In this document: positions 47,301 through 58,957 of the stretch, in pieces
How positions within the stretch are numbered: the stretch's first letter is position 1
Layout: each line of letters opens with the position of its first letter
From: Notospermus geniculatus
Taxonomy: Eukaryota; Nemertea; Pilidiophora; Heteronemertea; Lineidae
Assembly: GCA_002633025.1 (NCBI GenBank)
Contig: NMRB01000014.1
Span: forward strand, 159,366-223,365
Reading direction: 5' to 3'
DNA: 64,000 nucleotides
Notes under the pieces: model-generated
Told to the model about the DNA's origin: nothing
Seen by the model: only the letters and a program-made list of their open reading frames with translations
The model's database searches: none
Program-made: the position numbers and the translations under genes

Positions 47301-50300
47301 CCAATCCCTGCCCATGTCACAAAGGTGATTGGCCCGCTGTAAACAATGGAGTACAGCACTTGAAGGTGGTATCATGTTCTGTGACCGGTGGTGGCACGAC
47401 TGGATTATAACTTGCCGCCGGTGCTGGTGGCTTCATTCAGAATATGAGTCTGGCTGAAGCACTCACCACCTGGATTTTCAAAATTTCCTTTTCAATAGTT
47501 TATTCTAGTCCGACAAGTTAAACCTAATTAAAATGCGATTCTCTCCAATCGATTTCGTCGATTCCCCTATTGAATGGCATTCGTGGCGGATAACTAGTGT
47601 CTGGAATGGAAATTGTTAGGGCCTGGTTACGTTCAGCCATGTTTCAGTCCATGCCGGACCGGAGCGGTTGCCTCGACGATTCATGTGGGGTCTTGTCGCC
47701 GAACATGATTTAATGACGTTTATACAAACAGTTATTCATTGATGGCGGGATTTTGAACCCACAGGAAATGCCTTTGACACAGTTTCAGTGGACTGGCCAA
47801 TGAAACGTCATCATTATGAGGGGAGTGAAACTTCGGCAAAAAACAGACGCGTCCATACGGGCACTTTGTGTGGTGCTTTTTTCAATTGCGCAGAATTGGC
47901 GGTTGGGACGTGGAATTCATTTCCCGAAGGAATTCGGAGAGATTATGGATAGCTTCGCGGGTGACATTTCAGATTCCCAGCTGTCTTCAGAAATAGAAAT
48001 AGACCTAAAGTGGGAAGGATTTGGGTATTTCGGGTTGAATTACCGGAATTGAGTAGAGACGCTGGATGCAACTCGGCTTTCCACGTGGACAAGAAAACTT
48101 GTGTATAAGACTGGTTTTCGTTTGTAGCTATTTAAAGCAACAGGAAGTACACTGGAAAATTTAGGTAAAATTCTGCCAATGTACTAGGTGTTGTTTTTAC
48201 GCCATGTTGTCTGTCACCGTGCCAGGCTTTTGTAATGATGAAATGTGCTGTTTTCTCGCACTGCTATCGCCTAAGCAATAATTGACCTGATGAGGCTGTG
48301 CTATTTTAGCAACTCAGCCCGCCCTCCCGGTGAGCAATAAACATCAATCGATATAAGGCTATACTAATTATTCCTCGCCAGCTTCATCTATACAAATCAT
48401 CAGCAAAATGTTAGCATTATAATATAAATATGTATGTTGCATTATGTGGGAATTCATTTCGTTATCAGAGAAAGGACACGCAGACACTTAATATTTATGA
48501 GAACGCCATCTGAAGGGGGATTGGCTTAGGGGAGATCGGCTCGAATACGAGACACCGGAGCATGCCGACGCTAATGAAGATCCGACGGTAGGGCTACGCT
48601 GGTATATTCGGGATTTCTGAGGGTATTTTGTGACTATCGACTTACAATGCCCTTTGAAATCCTAAATGTGCCGGTAACTTTCAACTATCTGCCACCATGG
48701 GTTCTATTCCCTGAACTGTGCGCCTGATTGTGACCTGAGACTTCTGAGGATACAACCACATCAACATGGCGCATGACCCGGTGGCATGACTCCGAACAGC
48801 CCTACTCTCATCTCACGGCTCAGCCGAACCCTTCTACTTTGGATTTCATCAAGAGGATACGTTCAACGGAGGTATATACTTTTACGAAAGGTATGATATA
48901 GTGTTTGTGCAAGGACGTTCGGTGAATACTCCGGTAGCTCGGCAAGGCCGACATCACGATTCTTGGCTGAAGCACATGTAGGAATTGGGGAGTAATGGTT
49001 CTGGAATCAAGCTGGCTACTTTTTTACAAGTTGAAGGATAGCATTGAAAAGATGCTAAGTTGTTATGTTTAATATTTGATAGGGGAAATGCCATACGAAG
49101 TACGAAGTAGGGCCATGTCTGCTTTATCGACATACTCTTCACAATGCAACGCAGTGTGCAACGGCTTTCTGTTCAAAGCAGATCGGATTACCACCTCAAA
49201 TTTACCATCTTCTAAATCCTGGTTCTCTCACAAATTCCGATTTCAACCTTTTTTGAATATTGTTGAATTGGGTGCTTCCTGAAGTGTCCTCCTGAAGTAC
49301 CAACAGGACACATTATACATGTAACAGAATGATTGCGATAAGTACAGAATTATACGACTTGGAATATATTGTGTTGTAGGCTTGATTTAAATACTTTGAA
49401 TTACAGTTAAGATGATATGAGAGAAATGTTCCTTCTTGATAACTCCCTATCAAACAGGAACATATCCTTATTTGTAAAATATATGTTGAATTCTGTTGTA
49501 TCATTGTAAAAGTATGAGACAAAACATGTACAGTCATGACTCTACTCTGTTTGGTAAGTAAGGGCATGCCAGTAGAAACAAGACTTAGAATTTCTTTCAC
49601 ATCCAAAACCTGCTGGCCTCTTGGAAGGCAGTTTTCTTCATTTATGTAGTTTTCATGAACAATTATAAGCAATACATAAAATCTCTTTTTTTCATAACAT
49701 GTGAACATGAATACCTCGGTTATTTCGAGTCCCTGAATTAATTGCTTCCAAATTTAAGATCATCTTTTAGCCAAAAACCATTTTAGTCCCTACATGATGT
49801 TCCTCAGTCCTTTGAACACTTGTAATCGATTTTATTTCAAGATATTTTCATCATTGTTGAATTTCATCTCATTTTCTATTGTGACGTGTTGTCCAAGGGT
49901 GTCCTCGTTTTGGCCATATATGTCTGTGGCAACAATTCTGTTATAACGATACCAAAACTAGAACACCTAAAAGTACCTTTATTGCCATTCTGTAGTGGTG
50001 TCCAGATTCACTTTACACAGTCCCTGACATGCCTGAACGTCCAGAAAGCAGTCGAGACTTCATGGACAGTATGTAGGTCAGAATGACGTCCTTAAGTTCC
50101 AAGTTGACCGAATTTCAATATTGCACAGAATTCGTTGAATCAAATAAATACCAAAAAGATGCTCATCGGAATTACATGTAGCGAATACAGTAAAATAACA
50201 TAAGGTACTGTCTGTACCTGTCGTGTTTTGACTGCGACTCGGATCAACTGACCTTTCGTCTGCTGGTCTTGGCTTGTTCGAAAAATTCCAAAATGGCCGC

Positions 50301-50691
50301 GACCTTGAAGTATGGGTGTAGTGCATTCCACGGTCAAAAAAGTAGCACTTCCTGGCAATTCTGTTGGTCTATTCAATGTACTACCTCTGCTTGTGAGCAT
50401 CGTTTTGTTGAAAAAAACCCAAAAACGCTCCCAGACGTACTTTTCGTGGGTTTGAACACTAGACCCATAGACCAATGCCAGACAGTAGAAAGTACTTTAG
50501 CCTTTTCTTACCTCTTGTCTGTTTTTCTTATATTCGCCTCCAAAACCCGTCGATTCTTACATGTATATGGGGAGCAGTGTTTGCTGCAACGGTAACTTCT
50601 CCTTCATTTTTGTATGGACTACATGAGGGGTTAGTCAGTCCATTCTGCCTCATGCAGGATTATGTTGTCTCTGCTTGAAGTGAAATACTAT
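44341..50691. other. Long gene-free stretch
   Basis: About 6.3 kb without a long repeat, element end or recognisable coding exon. Open frames at 45479-45676 (hydrophobic) and 47816-48052 have no splice or homology support. Confidence 0.4.
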
Positions 50692-50810
50692 GGGCCCTAT
50701 TCTAGAAGCTTCCTTAACCCTAAGGTTTACCTTTAGCTATGTTTGCAGGGCAGAATACAAAAGCCTAAAGTGGACCTTAGAGTTTAAAGGAGGCTTCTAG
50801 AATACGGACC
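50692..50810. mobile_element. Palindromic MITE, GGCCCRTATT family (copy 2)
   Basis: Arms of about 40 bp start GGGCCCTATTCTAGAAGCTT and end AGGCTTCTAGAATACGGACC; inside, CCCTAAGGTTTAC pairs with GTGGACCTTAG. Related by its tip to 4592-4719. Confidence 0.7.
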
Positions 50811-51617
50811 AATCTTTCCTTAATCAGGTCTTTATGAAGACAATAACTTTTCATTCATTTGTACGGGATTAAATAATGGATGTTTTAGTTTACTTACGTA
50901 CATATTTACCCATTTTATGTTAAAAGTGTCCACATCAGTCATATCCATTACTATTTTTCTTGTAAACCATTTGGTTTCTTCAAAGTACGATTTGAAACCT
51001 GGTCACTGCTTTGAAAAATCCAACTCTGAATATATCGAAGCTAAAACAAGAAGCCGACTGCACAGTGTCGTTGCCCTCTCGACTCGATTTCTCTTTGAAA
51101 TATGAAACAAATGAACATGAAATGACTAGATAACTAGACTACAGTCGAATAAAAAGCGATCAGGTTCATTTATAGAAACTCATTGCACCCCAAAGGCGAA
51201 TACTTAATCTCGGAGTGAAGTTTGAATTTCGACACTACCGCAGGAGTGGAAACAAATTTTGGTATTGTTCCTTCCCACCCTTGGGGGTAGATCAACCATT
51301 GTACCCCGTGATTTCCTCTCTGTTGTCTTGTTTCCTATAATGATACACCGCTGGCATTTGAAGCCATACTGCATGCATCACGTGCTCGTTTCTACATGTA
51401 CACGATCGTTGCACTTCCATCCCTTGGTGTCCACCAGTATGCAAATGTACTATAATAGTGCTTGGTAATCCCTCAACCAGAGTAAAAAAGGACATCACCA
51501 TCATGGTAAGAATGGCCCCAAGCTCTGGGTGATGGATTAACAGCGTGCTGAAAAGGGCCTTGAGAGCGGAAATTATTTGCTACGTTGTCATTGGACAACT
51601 CTATACTTGTGTATGAC
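50811..51617. other. Gene-free stretch
   Basis: No frame, repeat or motif of note. Confidence 0.45.
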
Positions 51618-51881
51618 AAGGAACATTTTTGTCGACATACTTGTGTGTAGTAAAAGGCCTCTATACACTGAATGACAAAAGTCGAAATTAGTCGCTGCTA
51701 TGGTCAGTTCGACAACACTTGATCTGGCGACACGTTGAAATACTCCACAAAAGTGTCTGAAGATTTTAACATTTATGGAACGTTTCCACAAAAAATATTT
51801 TGGAACGGACAATTGTACCCGCGACTAATTTCGACTTTTGTCATTCAGTGTATAGAGGCCTAAGGAACATTTTTGTCGACA
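51618..51881. mobile_element. Foldback element with 41-bp arms, between 20-bp direct repeats
   Basis: The arms AGGCCTCTATACACTGAATG... (51655-51695) and the complement (51821-51861) are essentially perfect. The direct repeat AAGGAACATTTTTGTCGACA lies at 51618-51637 and 51862-51881: adjacent to the right arm, but 17 bp from the left arm. Confidence 0.7.
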
Positions 51882-52573
51882 ATGTCGTATTAAAGGCCAA
51901 CCATTTCCCTTATATACTATGCTTATTCAAGATATCTGCTCTGTCTTTACCATGTAGGTGGGTGCTCACTGCAATCCCCAGTCATGATTGCAAATGATTG
52001 CAACCACGACTGCTAAATCCTTCCAAGTTCATTTGTATTCTGAAGTAACATTATTTTCAAAGCCTTCAGACGGCTGCTTTCGGATGTCAGAAATACGAAA
52101 TTGAGTAACGTCTGTCATGTCTGTCTGAAATACTTCCATAAACCCTATTACCTATTAACGTAAATGGTATGTTGGCTTTAAGTTGTTTCAAGTGTGCTGG
52201 TATATAAATATTTAGCGCCGGCGAAACTGCAAAGCCCTAGTGCGTTCAGTTCCATCCCTCAAAATGGAAAGCGGAATGAGATATGTATGTTTTTTTGTGA
52301 ATCAGCATCAGAAATCTTGCTCGCACATGTGCGAAATTTCATCCTACACCATTACGAGAATATACCCTGCATTGTGGTCCATAATGCTGTGTGTACATTG
52401 GCAACTTTTTTCCAACATTGGAAAAAAATCATGAGCGACACAATCTCTTGACCCTGTATAAACTGGCCAACAAATTACAGCAACATTTGAACAACATGTT
52501 GGATAATTCTTTTCCCCAGTACACACTAGACGACTTTGTCCGTCGTGGTGTTGTTAAGTGGCCCATACATGAT
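51882..52573. other. Gene-free stretch
   Basis: No recognisable feature apart from short ATTGCAAATGATTGCAA repeats. Confidence 0.45.
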
Positions 52574-52970
52574 CAACATTATTGTCCAATATGAGGATCA
52601 AAATCATCCCGACAACATCAGGGGTTTTTAGCGCTCGTTCTCTTCGTGACCGCACCGAGCGAGCGCTAAGAACCCCTGATGTTCTCACGATGATCAATAT
52701 TATTGCCAATCTTTCTTCTACCCATCATACCAGAAGCAAATAACCCCATTTGAGCCCCATATTGTGCAATAGTATTGGATGTGCAATAATATTGGATGGC
52801 TCGCTTTACTCTGAATGTGTACATAGACCTTTAAGCCGTTTTTCCATGGTAAAATACTATTGCACAATATGGGGCCCAAAATGGGTGTCATGTGCTTCTG
52901 GCATAATGGATGGGAGAAAGATTGGCAATAATATTGCCCATTTTGATCCTCATATTGTGCAATAATATTG
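52574..52970. mobile_element. Large foldback element split by a nested hairpin
   Basis: The outer arms pair over most of their length: AATATGAGGATCAAAAT / ATTTTGATCCTCATATT, TATTGCCAATCTTTCT / AGAAAGATTGGCAATA, GCCCCATATTGTGCAATAGT and its complement. The left arm is interrupted after CAAAAT by the hairpin at 52605-52692; the right arm is not. Confidence 0.8.
52605..52692. mobile_element. Hairpin insertion nested in a foldback element
   Basis: The arms are AACATCAGGGGTTTTTAGCG and CGCTAAGAACCCCTGATGTT, with CTCG / CGAG next to them. The uninterrupted right arm of the host element gives the pre-insertion sequence. Confidence 0.75.
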
Positions 52971-55324
52971 CACGTGGATATAGCCGCTTTATGCAGGGTG
53001 TCGTCTTGTCGAAGTTCAGTTTTGCTGTCTGTTCTTTCATGAATTTCCGCACACCTGACCATCCCAGGTTACAAAGCACAAATTCTGCAGACCAAGACGT
53101 GCGTGCATGATTTCGTCACGAGAACTCTCGATTCTGAAAGCTTCGGAAGACAGTTTCAATTAATGTTAGCCATCGAGTTGTTTCCGAGACAATTGCTGGG
53201 AATTTATGCACCACCCCCACACATGGTAGTCGATGTCATCTCAGGTTTGCCGCTGTGGTCCCTGCGTTGACGTGTATGGTGGCATCCAGGTTGCACGGTC
53301 GATTTTCCGTGCTGTTCAGTGGTGTGGTGACGTCATCCACGGGAGTGCCGAGTCAGTTAATCACCTCCTTTTATTTTCCGTCGCATTTCTGCTGATAAGC
53401 AATCAAGTGACTGCAAATCTATGAGTAACACTGTTATTTTATAATGTGCTTGTGGTATTTCTTACCTAAACAGTTTTGCTGGATTAGTCAGTTGACATAA
53501 CGACATCCTTCACTGCTAAAAAGCTTTGGTGACAATTCTCCAAAGACGATTCTGCGCAAGTCCTAGGATGACATAATTGAATTTTAATGTTCAAGCCATT
53601 TTACTGCAAAGATTGCTGTTCAAAATGTACCCATTTCTTCATCATCATCAAATCTGTGGCCGCGGTGTTTGGCATGTGTAGCCTGTGTAACCCCCCTGGT
53701 CTTTTCATGTATTTTCTTTGAAAATGAAGGCTATGCCTACCAATTGTCGTTCCAAAGCATTGAGTTTTACCACGTTTGTAATTTCAAAATCTGTGTACTC
53801 AGTATTTTCATTATTGTTGTCACCTACGAACAGAAATTGATGTTGACTAGAAATTATGCAAAGTAGCAATCGTGAATAGGATTTGCATGTCACCAAAAAC
53901 AGGTCCAGCCATTTGCATAGAAACCTTTCCTGCACCAAAAATCTTTTGTGGGTTCTGGAAGATGTTTCTGTTCAAATTATACATATACAAGCCGAAACCC
54001 TACTTTGTAACAGAATTGGCAAGACACAGGTTAGCATCAGCGTGAAGGAGTGAATCCAGTTTATATTTCTTTAGAGTATGATTTATATCCAAGATGCTTT
54101 TATTGTCACTACAAATACCTACATTAAATTAAGGCTTCCTCATGCTTTTTTGTCCGAACTTGACTTGATGTATTTCATGAAATGTACTCGTCACACAAAG
54201 GAATGTTGCATTCGGAAATATTACAATGGAGATGAACAATATCTGTAATGTGCAGATTCATTTTGAAGTGTTTTAAATGGTATCAATTGACAGTCTCAAA
54301 ATGGTCTCTTCACCACGTTGTTAACCTCAATGTACCTGAACATCTGTAAGTTGCGTTGTTGTTATACGTACATGTCTGCGCTGAGTGTAACTTTGTTCCT
54401 TCGCGTCTGTGAGTGTTTTGGGTGAGGATCTCCCAAATACTTCCAGTATTTCAACCAGAATTTGCCATACGGCAGCAGCAAACTCTTCAAAAATCAATGC
54501 TGCCGAATGGCTGATCTGGTTGTGATTGAAGTAAATGCAGACATCTCTAAAAACGAAGCGAAGTTTTAAATATTTATCAAGTAATTTTTGAGTTGTCTGG
54601 TCGTAAATGGCTTGACATCAGTGTGTTTTACCCCTATTTATATTTTTATACACGTATCTATTTTGAGGAGGTGCGTTCCAGAGTCCAGAAGTGATCTACA
54701 CGTTTTCTTTGTTGACAAGCCATGAATATGCCTTTCTGTTGGGAGAGACGGATATTCAGAGCCCCATCGTATTGAATTTATACTGTAATGTACTTTTTGG
54801 TAAATCAAATTTCGCCTTTCTCTGGTGTATAAAGATGTAGCCTACATGTATATAATGTTCATAATTACCTTTTTGTAGTTTTAATTGGTAACTAATAGTA
54901 ATTTCATGATGTATCAGATTTCATCTTTTTCCAAAAAATCTTACCTTTGTACAAATTGCTAAGTCACAATGGTGAATTCTACAATCAGAACAAAGGATTC
55001 GGCTTCTTAGACTAAACAATATGGTAAATTTTGTGCATAGAGTTATATGGTTGCCGAAGTATCTCATTTTCATAATATTCAAGACTCCCACAGTGCCAAG
55101 CATCAAAATACAGGAAATAATGTAGAACTGTTTCTACCCCAGTCGGTTAGAACCAAATCTTACATCGACATCTACCACCAACATACGTGCCAAATAAGTA
55201 ACCATAAAAAGGCATAGAAAGTAATGCTTCTTGCTAGACTCTGTAAATATTTGTCGCTTTTTTGTTTGTTCTGTTGAAGGGAAGTAATCCTTATCTTTTT
55301 ATAAGATGGGCAGAATTCTGGATA
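52971..55324. other. Gene-free stretch
   Basis: AT-rich, short frames only, no repeat recognised. Confidence 0.45.
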
Positions 55325-56264
55325 TCCAAAGAAGAAAGCACAAAAATTGACACACAAAGTGGTAAATATCAAGAAGTCAACTTCCANNNNNNNNNNNNNN
55401 NNNNNNNNNNNNNNNNNNNNNNNNNNNNNNNNNNNNNNNNNNNNNNNNNNNNNNNNNNNNNNNNNNNNNNNNNNNNNNNNNNNNNNNNNNNNNNNNNNNN
55501 NNNNNNNNNNNNNNNNNNNNNNNNNNNNNNNNNNNNNNNNNNNNNNNNNNNNNNNNNNNNNNNNNNNNNNNNNNNNNNNNNNNNNNNNNNNNNNNNNNNN
55601 NNNNNNNNNNNNNNNNNNNNNNNNNNNNNNNNNNNNNNNNNNNNNNNNNNNNNNNNNNNNNNNNNNNNNNNNNNNNNNNNNNNNNNNNNNNNNNNNNNNN
55701 NNNNNNNNNNNNNNNNNNNNNNNNNNNNNNNNNNNNNNNNNNNNNNNNNNNNNNNNNNNNNNNNNNNNNNNNNNNNNNNNNNNNNNNNNNNNNNNNNNNN
55801 NNNNNNNNNNNNNNNNNNNNNNNNNNNNNNNNNNNNNNNNNNNNNNNNNNNNNNNNNNNNNNNNNNNNNNNNNNNNNNNNNNNNNNNNNNNNNNNNNNNN
55901 NNNNNNNNNNNNNNNNNNNNNNNNNNNNNNNNNNNNNNNNNNNNNNNNNNNNNNNNNNNNNNNNNNNNNNNNNNNNNNNNNNNNNNNNNNNNNNNNNNNN
56001 NNNNNNNNNNNNNNNNNNNNNNNNNNNNNNNNNNNNNNNNNNNNNNNNNNNNNNNNNNNNNNNNNNNNNNNNNNNNNNNNNNNNNNNNNNNNNNNNNNNN
56101 NNNNNNNNNNNNNNNNNNNNNNNNNNNNNTCTGGTAGCTCGACTTGAAAGTGCCAGCCTGAAGAAGACCCCGGTTGGGGTCGAAAATTTGCTAAGATTCT
56201 GGAAATTGACTTCCTGTTTATCATCATTTTGTGTGTCAATTTTTGTGCTTTCTCTTTCTTTGGG
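55325..56264. mobile_element. Inverted repeat enclosing the assembly gap
   Basis: The left arm 55325-55386 (TCCAAAGAAGAAAGCACAAA, then AATTGACACACAAA...GAAGTCAACTTCCA) is the near complement of the right arm 56200-56264. They bracket the N run. The right arm is preceded by a stem-loop (56158-56190). The gap probably hides the core of a foldback or terminal-repeat transposon. Confidence 0.7.
55387..56129. other. Assembly gap, 743 N
   Basis: All bases are N. Any open frame running through it is meaningless. Confidence 0.99.
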
Positions 56265-56285
56265 TACCCTCTAGTTGAGTGTTAA

Positions 56286-56615
56286 GGCAAAACCTAGCAA
56301 GTCACAATTTGGTCAAAGGGGCTGTTCGTTTTCGTCACTTGAGGAATCTGAGTTGTGATCCTTGGGAAAACGGAAAAGCTATGCACTTGCAAATTGCAGG
56401 AATTATTTGTTGTGCTGTAGAGAATAATCGCTGCAATGTGCAGCTTCATAGCTTTCTCCATTTCTTCAAGGATCACAACTCAGATTCCTCAATTGACAAA
56501 AACAAACAGCCCCTTTGAGTTGATACCATTTTCGGACTCACTAGGTTTAGTCTTATCTTCTAAAGCATACATGTATTCTCAAAACTGAAAAAAAATTGAC
56601 TTGCTAGGTTTTGTC
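56286..56615. mobile_element. Foldback element with TTAA target duplication
   Basis: The ends are GGCAAAACCTAGCAAGTCA and TGACTTGCTAGGTTTTGTC, flanked by TTAA at 56282-56285 and 56616-56619. A second inner palindrome pairs AGGAATCTGAGTTGTGATCC with its complement. TTAA duplications are typical of piggyBac and Kolobok families; no transposase is present. Confidence 0.75.
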
Positions 56616-56619
56616 TTAA

Positions 56620-57644
56620 GACTCCAGTCAGAGACGAGGCCATTTTAAGGTCTATGCATGTCACTATGTTCTGAAAGATTTTGTCAAATGTACGTACATC
56701 AGTAAAGTGGGTGAACTTCTAACATTTTGCAACATTTTTGTGTACATGTTCGAAATATTTTCATGTCATCCTCTTTGTCAAGGAGGGATATTCCCGTGGA
56801 ACTGGCCAAATGTCTTTCCTTTTTCAACAGCAAAACAACAATGAAAGGTTGATGACAATTTTGAAAGTCGTACGTATCAAATTCATTGCCATGGTTTCCG
56901 TTCGCAGGGTGTTTCTGCTTGACGAACTTGGTTGTATTCTACTTAGTAAGAAATGGACGAGTTGGGAACGCTGTAGACTGGTGAACCCTGCGGGAATGTC
57001 AGCATCATTTACCTTCTCTTTGATGTGTTATTTGCCAACTAGAAATATGTATTAACGTGATCTTCATGATGGAGAGTACATTTTCGAGCTTAAATTGGTA
57101 AATTTTGTCATATATATGGAATCAAGAATGTTTAACGCAATCGGATGCACATTATTCTCGAGGGAAATCAAAGGAATGTATGTTAAACTCTTTCTGGACT
57201 GAAACAGACCCATACCTTGTGTTACTTTGTCGAATTCAAAAATTCAAATATGACATTCAGTGTTGGACATTGGAAGTACGAAGTGAAGAAAGATTACGTA
57301 TTTGGACACGTTAACATAGGAAGTCTGCCAATCGCCTGAAGGACTGCACCGTGATTCTGTCCATCGGATATACTTTAGTTGACTCTTTGGACATTGTGAT
57401 GACAACTCTTCAACTATGTGACTCAGTCGACGTTTTTCTTGGAAGGCTAAACTTAGCCGAAAGCTGAATGAGAGGTCGGCAAAACATATGATTCATTTGC
57501 TTCATTAAGCAGCACAAAGCATGTCAATTGCATGTAATATGATGGTACTATTATCACAGGCAATAAATAAGTCGTTGGAAATTTTGAAATATTGTCATTG
57601 TTGTCTATTCGTCGTCGTGGAGTGAAATTATATGAAATTTGTTT
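56620..57644. other. Gene-free stretch
   Basis: Frames at 56738-57055 and 57105-57314 have no recognisable domain. No repeat seen. Confidence 0.45.
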
Positions 57645-58078
57645 GGTGCCACGAACTTTGATTGATAGTCTGATATATCAACTTTTAAAGACATAAGTAT
57701 GTCTATCAAACATTTAGATACTTTTCTTGATTGCTTATCCACCCAAAAAGACAGAAATATGAATTAGATGATACCATTTTACCTATCGATTTTAGTGGAG
57801 GGAGTTGGTCTACCAGTTGTCTCCACCCTTCCATGCCCAAACATGGTGTATCCTCTAATACTATATAGCCATCAGATACATTGCTTATCCTTGAAAAAAT
57901 ATGAGTGCAATGAGTGCAAAGCAATATGCACTTGACTATCTGTGAATGACCTGGCCACTCCGGACATCCTTTTTGCATTCTCTTCAAACGGCCGCTCCCT
58001 GGCCGCATGAGACGAGTGTTGCCATCCTTAGTTTTCCTTGAAACGGTCCAGGGCCACTTCTAAAGTTCGTGGCACCCT
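57645..58078. mobile_element. hAT-like non-autonomous element
   Basis: The ends are GGTGCCACGAACTTT and AAAGTTCGTGGCACCCTG. CAGGGTGCCACGAAC-type ends are common in hAT derivatives (family knowledge). The 8-bp duplication is not evident and the left CAG is lost. Confidence 0.55.
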
Positions 58079-58487
58079 GAGTGTATTAACATTTCAGTGC
58101 ATTTAGAAGTGCACGGCGTACATTTTCAGTCCAGGAAACGTGGAGTCGACGCACAACGTTTTCCTTTCTTCTTGCCGATGGCCTATTACGGATGATTGAT
58201 GGAGTTCTTGATCCAAGGAACTATCAATATCACCTTCTTTGGGTTACGTTGGAGTGCATTTTTTACTTCATTACCTCAACATTAACAGAGCATTGGACAC
58301 ACACTGCCAGTAAGAAAAGCCATTTTGAACACCCCAGTCCATTTTCTGAAATACCCCTTTAATTCCCTTCTCACCAATTCTATCCTTCCAAGCCAGACAT
58401 CCACCGCCACCCTTTTTGGAGTGTAGGATGTAAAGGTGGACAAGGAATAAGTTCTTTGAGCGACATTTTAGATAGGTGGAACTAAAC
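58079..58487. other. Gene-free stretch
   Basis: Nothing recognised. Confidence 0.45.
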
Positions 58488-58679
58488 ATTGAGGAAATTC
58501 TTTGGTTACTCTATCTACATTTATTATAGAAACACAACGTTTCAACCAGTGTACCCTGGCCGTAGTCCTGTGTACAAGTGGTAAACAAATTGTACACAGG
58601 ACTACGGCCAGGGTACACTGGTTGAAACGTTGTGTTTCTATAATAAATGTAGATAGAGTAACCAAAGAATTTCCTCAAT
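58488..58679. repeat. Perfect inverted repeat, 89-bp arms, 14-bp loop
   Basis: 58488-58576 is, base for base by eye, the reverse complement of 58591-58679 (outer ATTGAGGAAATTCTTTGG, inner CCGTAGTCCTGTGTACA). The loop is AGTGGTAAACAAAT. No target duplication is obvious. It is either a very young foldback insertion or a cloning/assembly artefact. Confidence 0.9.
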
Positions 58680-58739
58680 ATTTGGACAAGGATCTTTCGA
58701 CGACAACACACGGCGACCGATTCTTCATAAGTTTGTACC

Positions 58740-58796
58740 GTCCAATGACGTAATATACTGCTTTCAATCAATGCTTAAGACATTACGTCATTGGAC
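58740..58796. repeat. Hairpin, 15-bp perfect arms
   Basis: TCCAATGACGTAAT and ATTACGTCATTGGA enclose about 28 bp. Confidence 0.65.
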
Positions 58797-58837
58797 AACG
58801 TATGAATTGACAAATCGTTGTCGTTACAAACCTATTA

Positions 58838-58955
58838 GTGAGGTTTCGCAAGCGCCCGGTTAGGCCCTACGACGACGTTTATCTATTGTGTGGGTATACC
58901 CAAACAATAGATAAACGTCGTCGTATGGCCTAACCGGGCGCTTGCGAAACCTCCC
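58838..58955. mobile_element. Palindromic MITE, GGGAGGTTTCGC family (copy 2)
   Basis: The arms GTGAGGTTTCGCAAGCGCCC and GGGCGCTTGCGAAACCTCCC pair over about 50 bp through ACGACGACGTTTATCTATTG; TA lies on both sides. Nearly identical to 18901-19013. Confidence 0.85.
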
Positions 58956-58957
58956 TA

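Noticed and set aside
47816-48052. 78-codon frame with an acidic C-terminus
   Set aside because: Single isolated frame without splice sites, homology or a second copy to test constraint.
48280-48320. CTGATGAGG motif as a hammerhead candidate
   Set aside because: No GAAA follows a stem at the required position.
50140-50475. 111-codon minus-strand frame overlapping a 108-codon plus-strand frame
   Set aside because: Both strands open by chance; no domain or splice support.
55172-56239. Very long open frames on both strands
   Set aside because: They exist only because the 743-N gap contains no stop codons.
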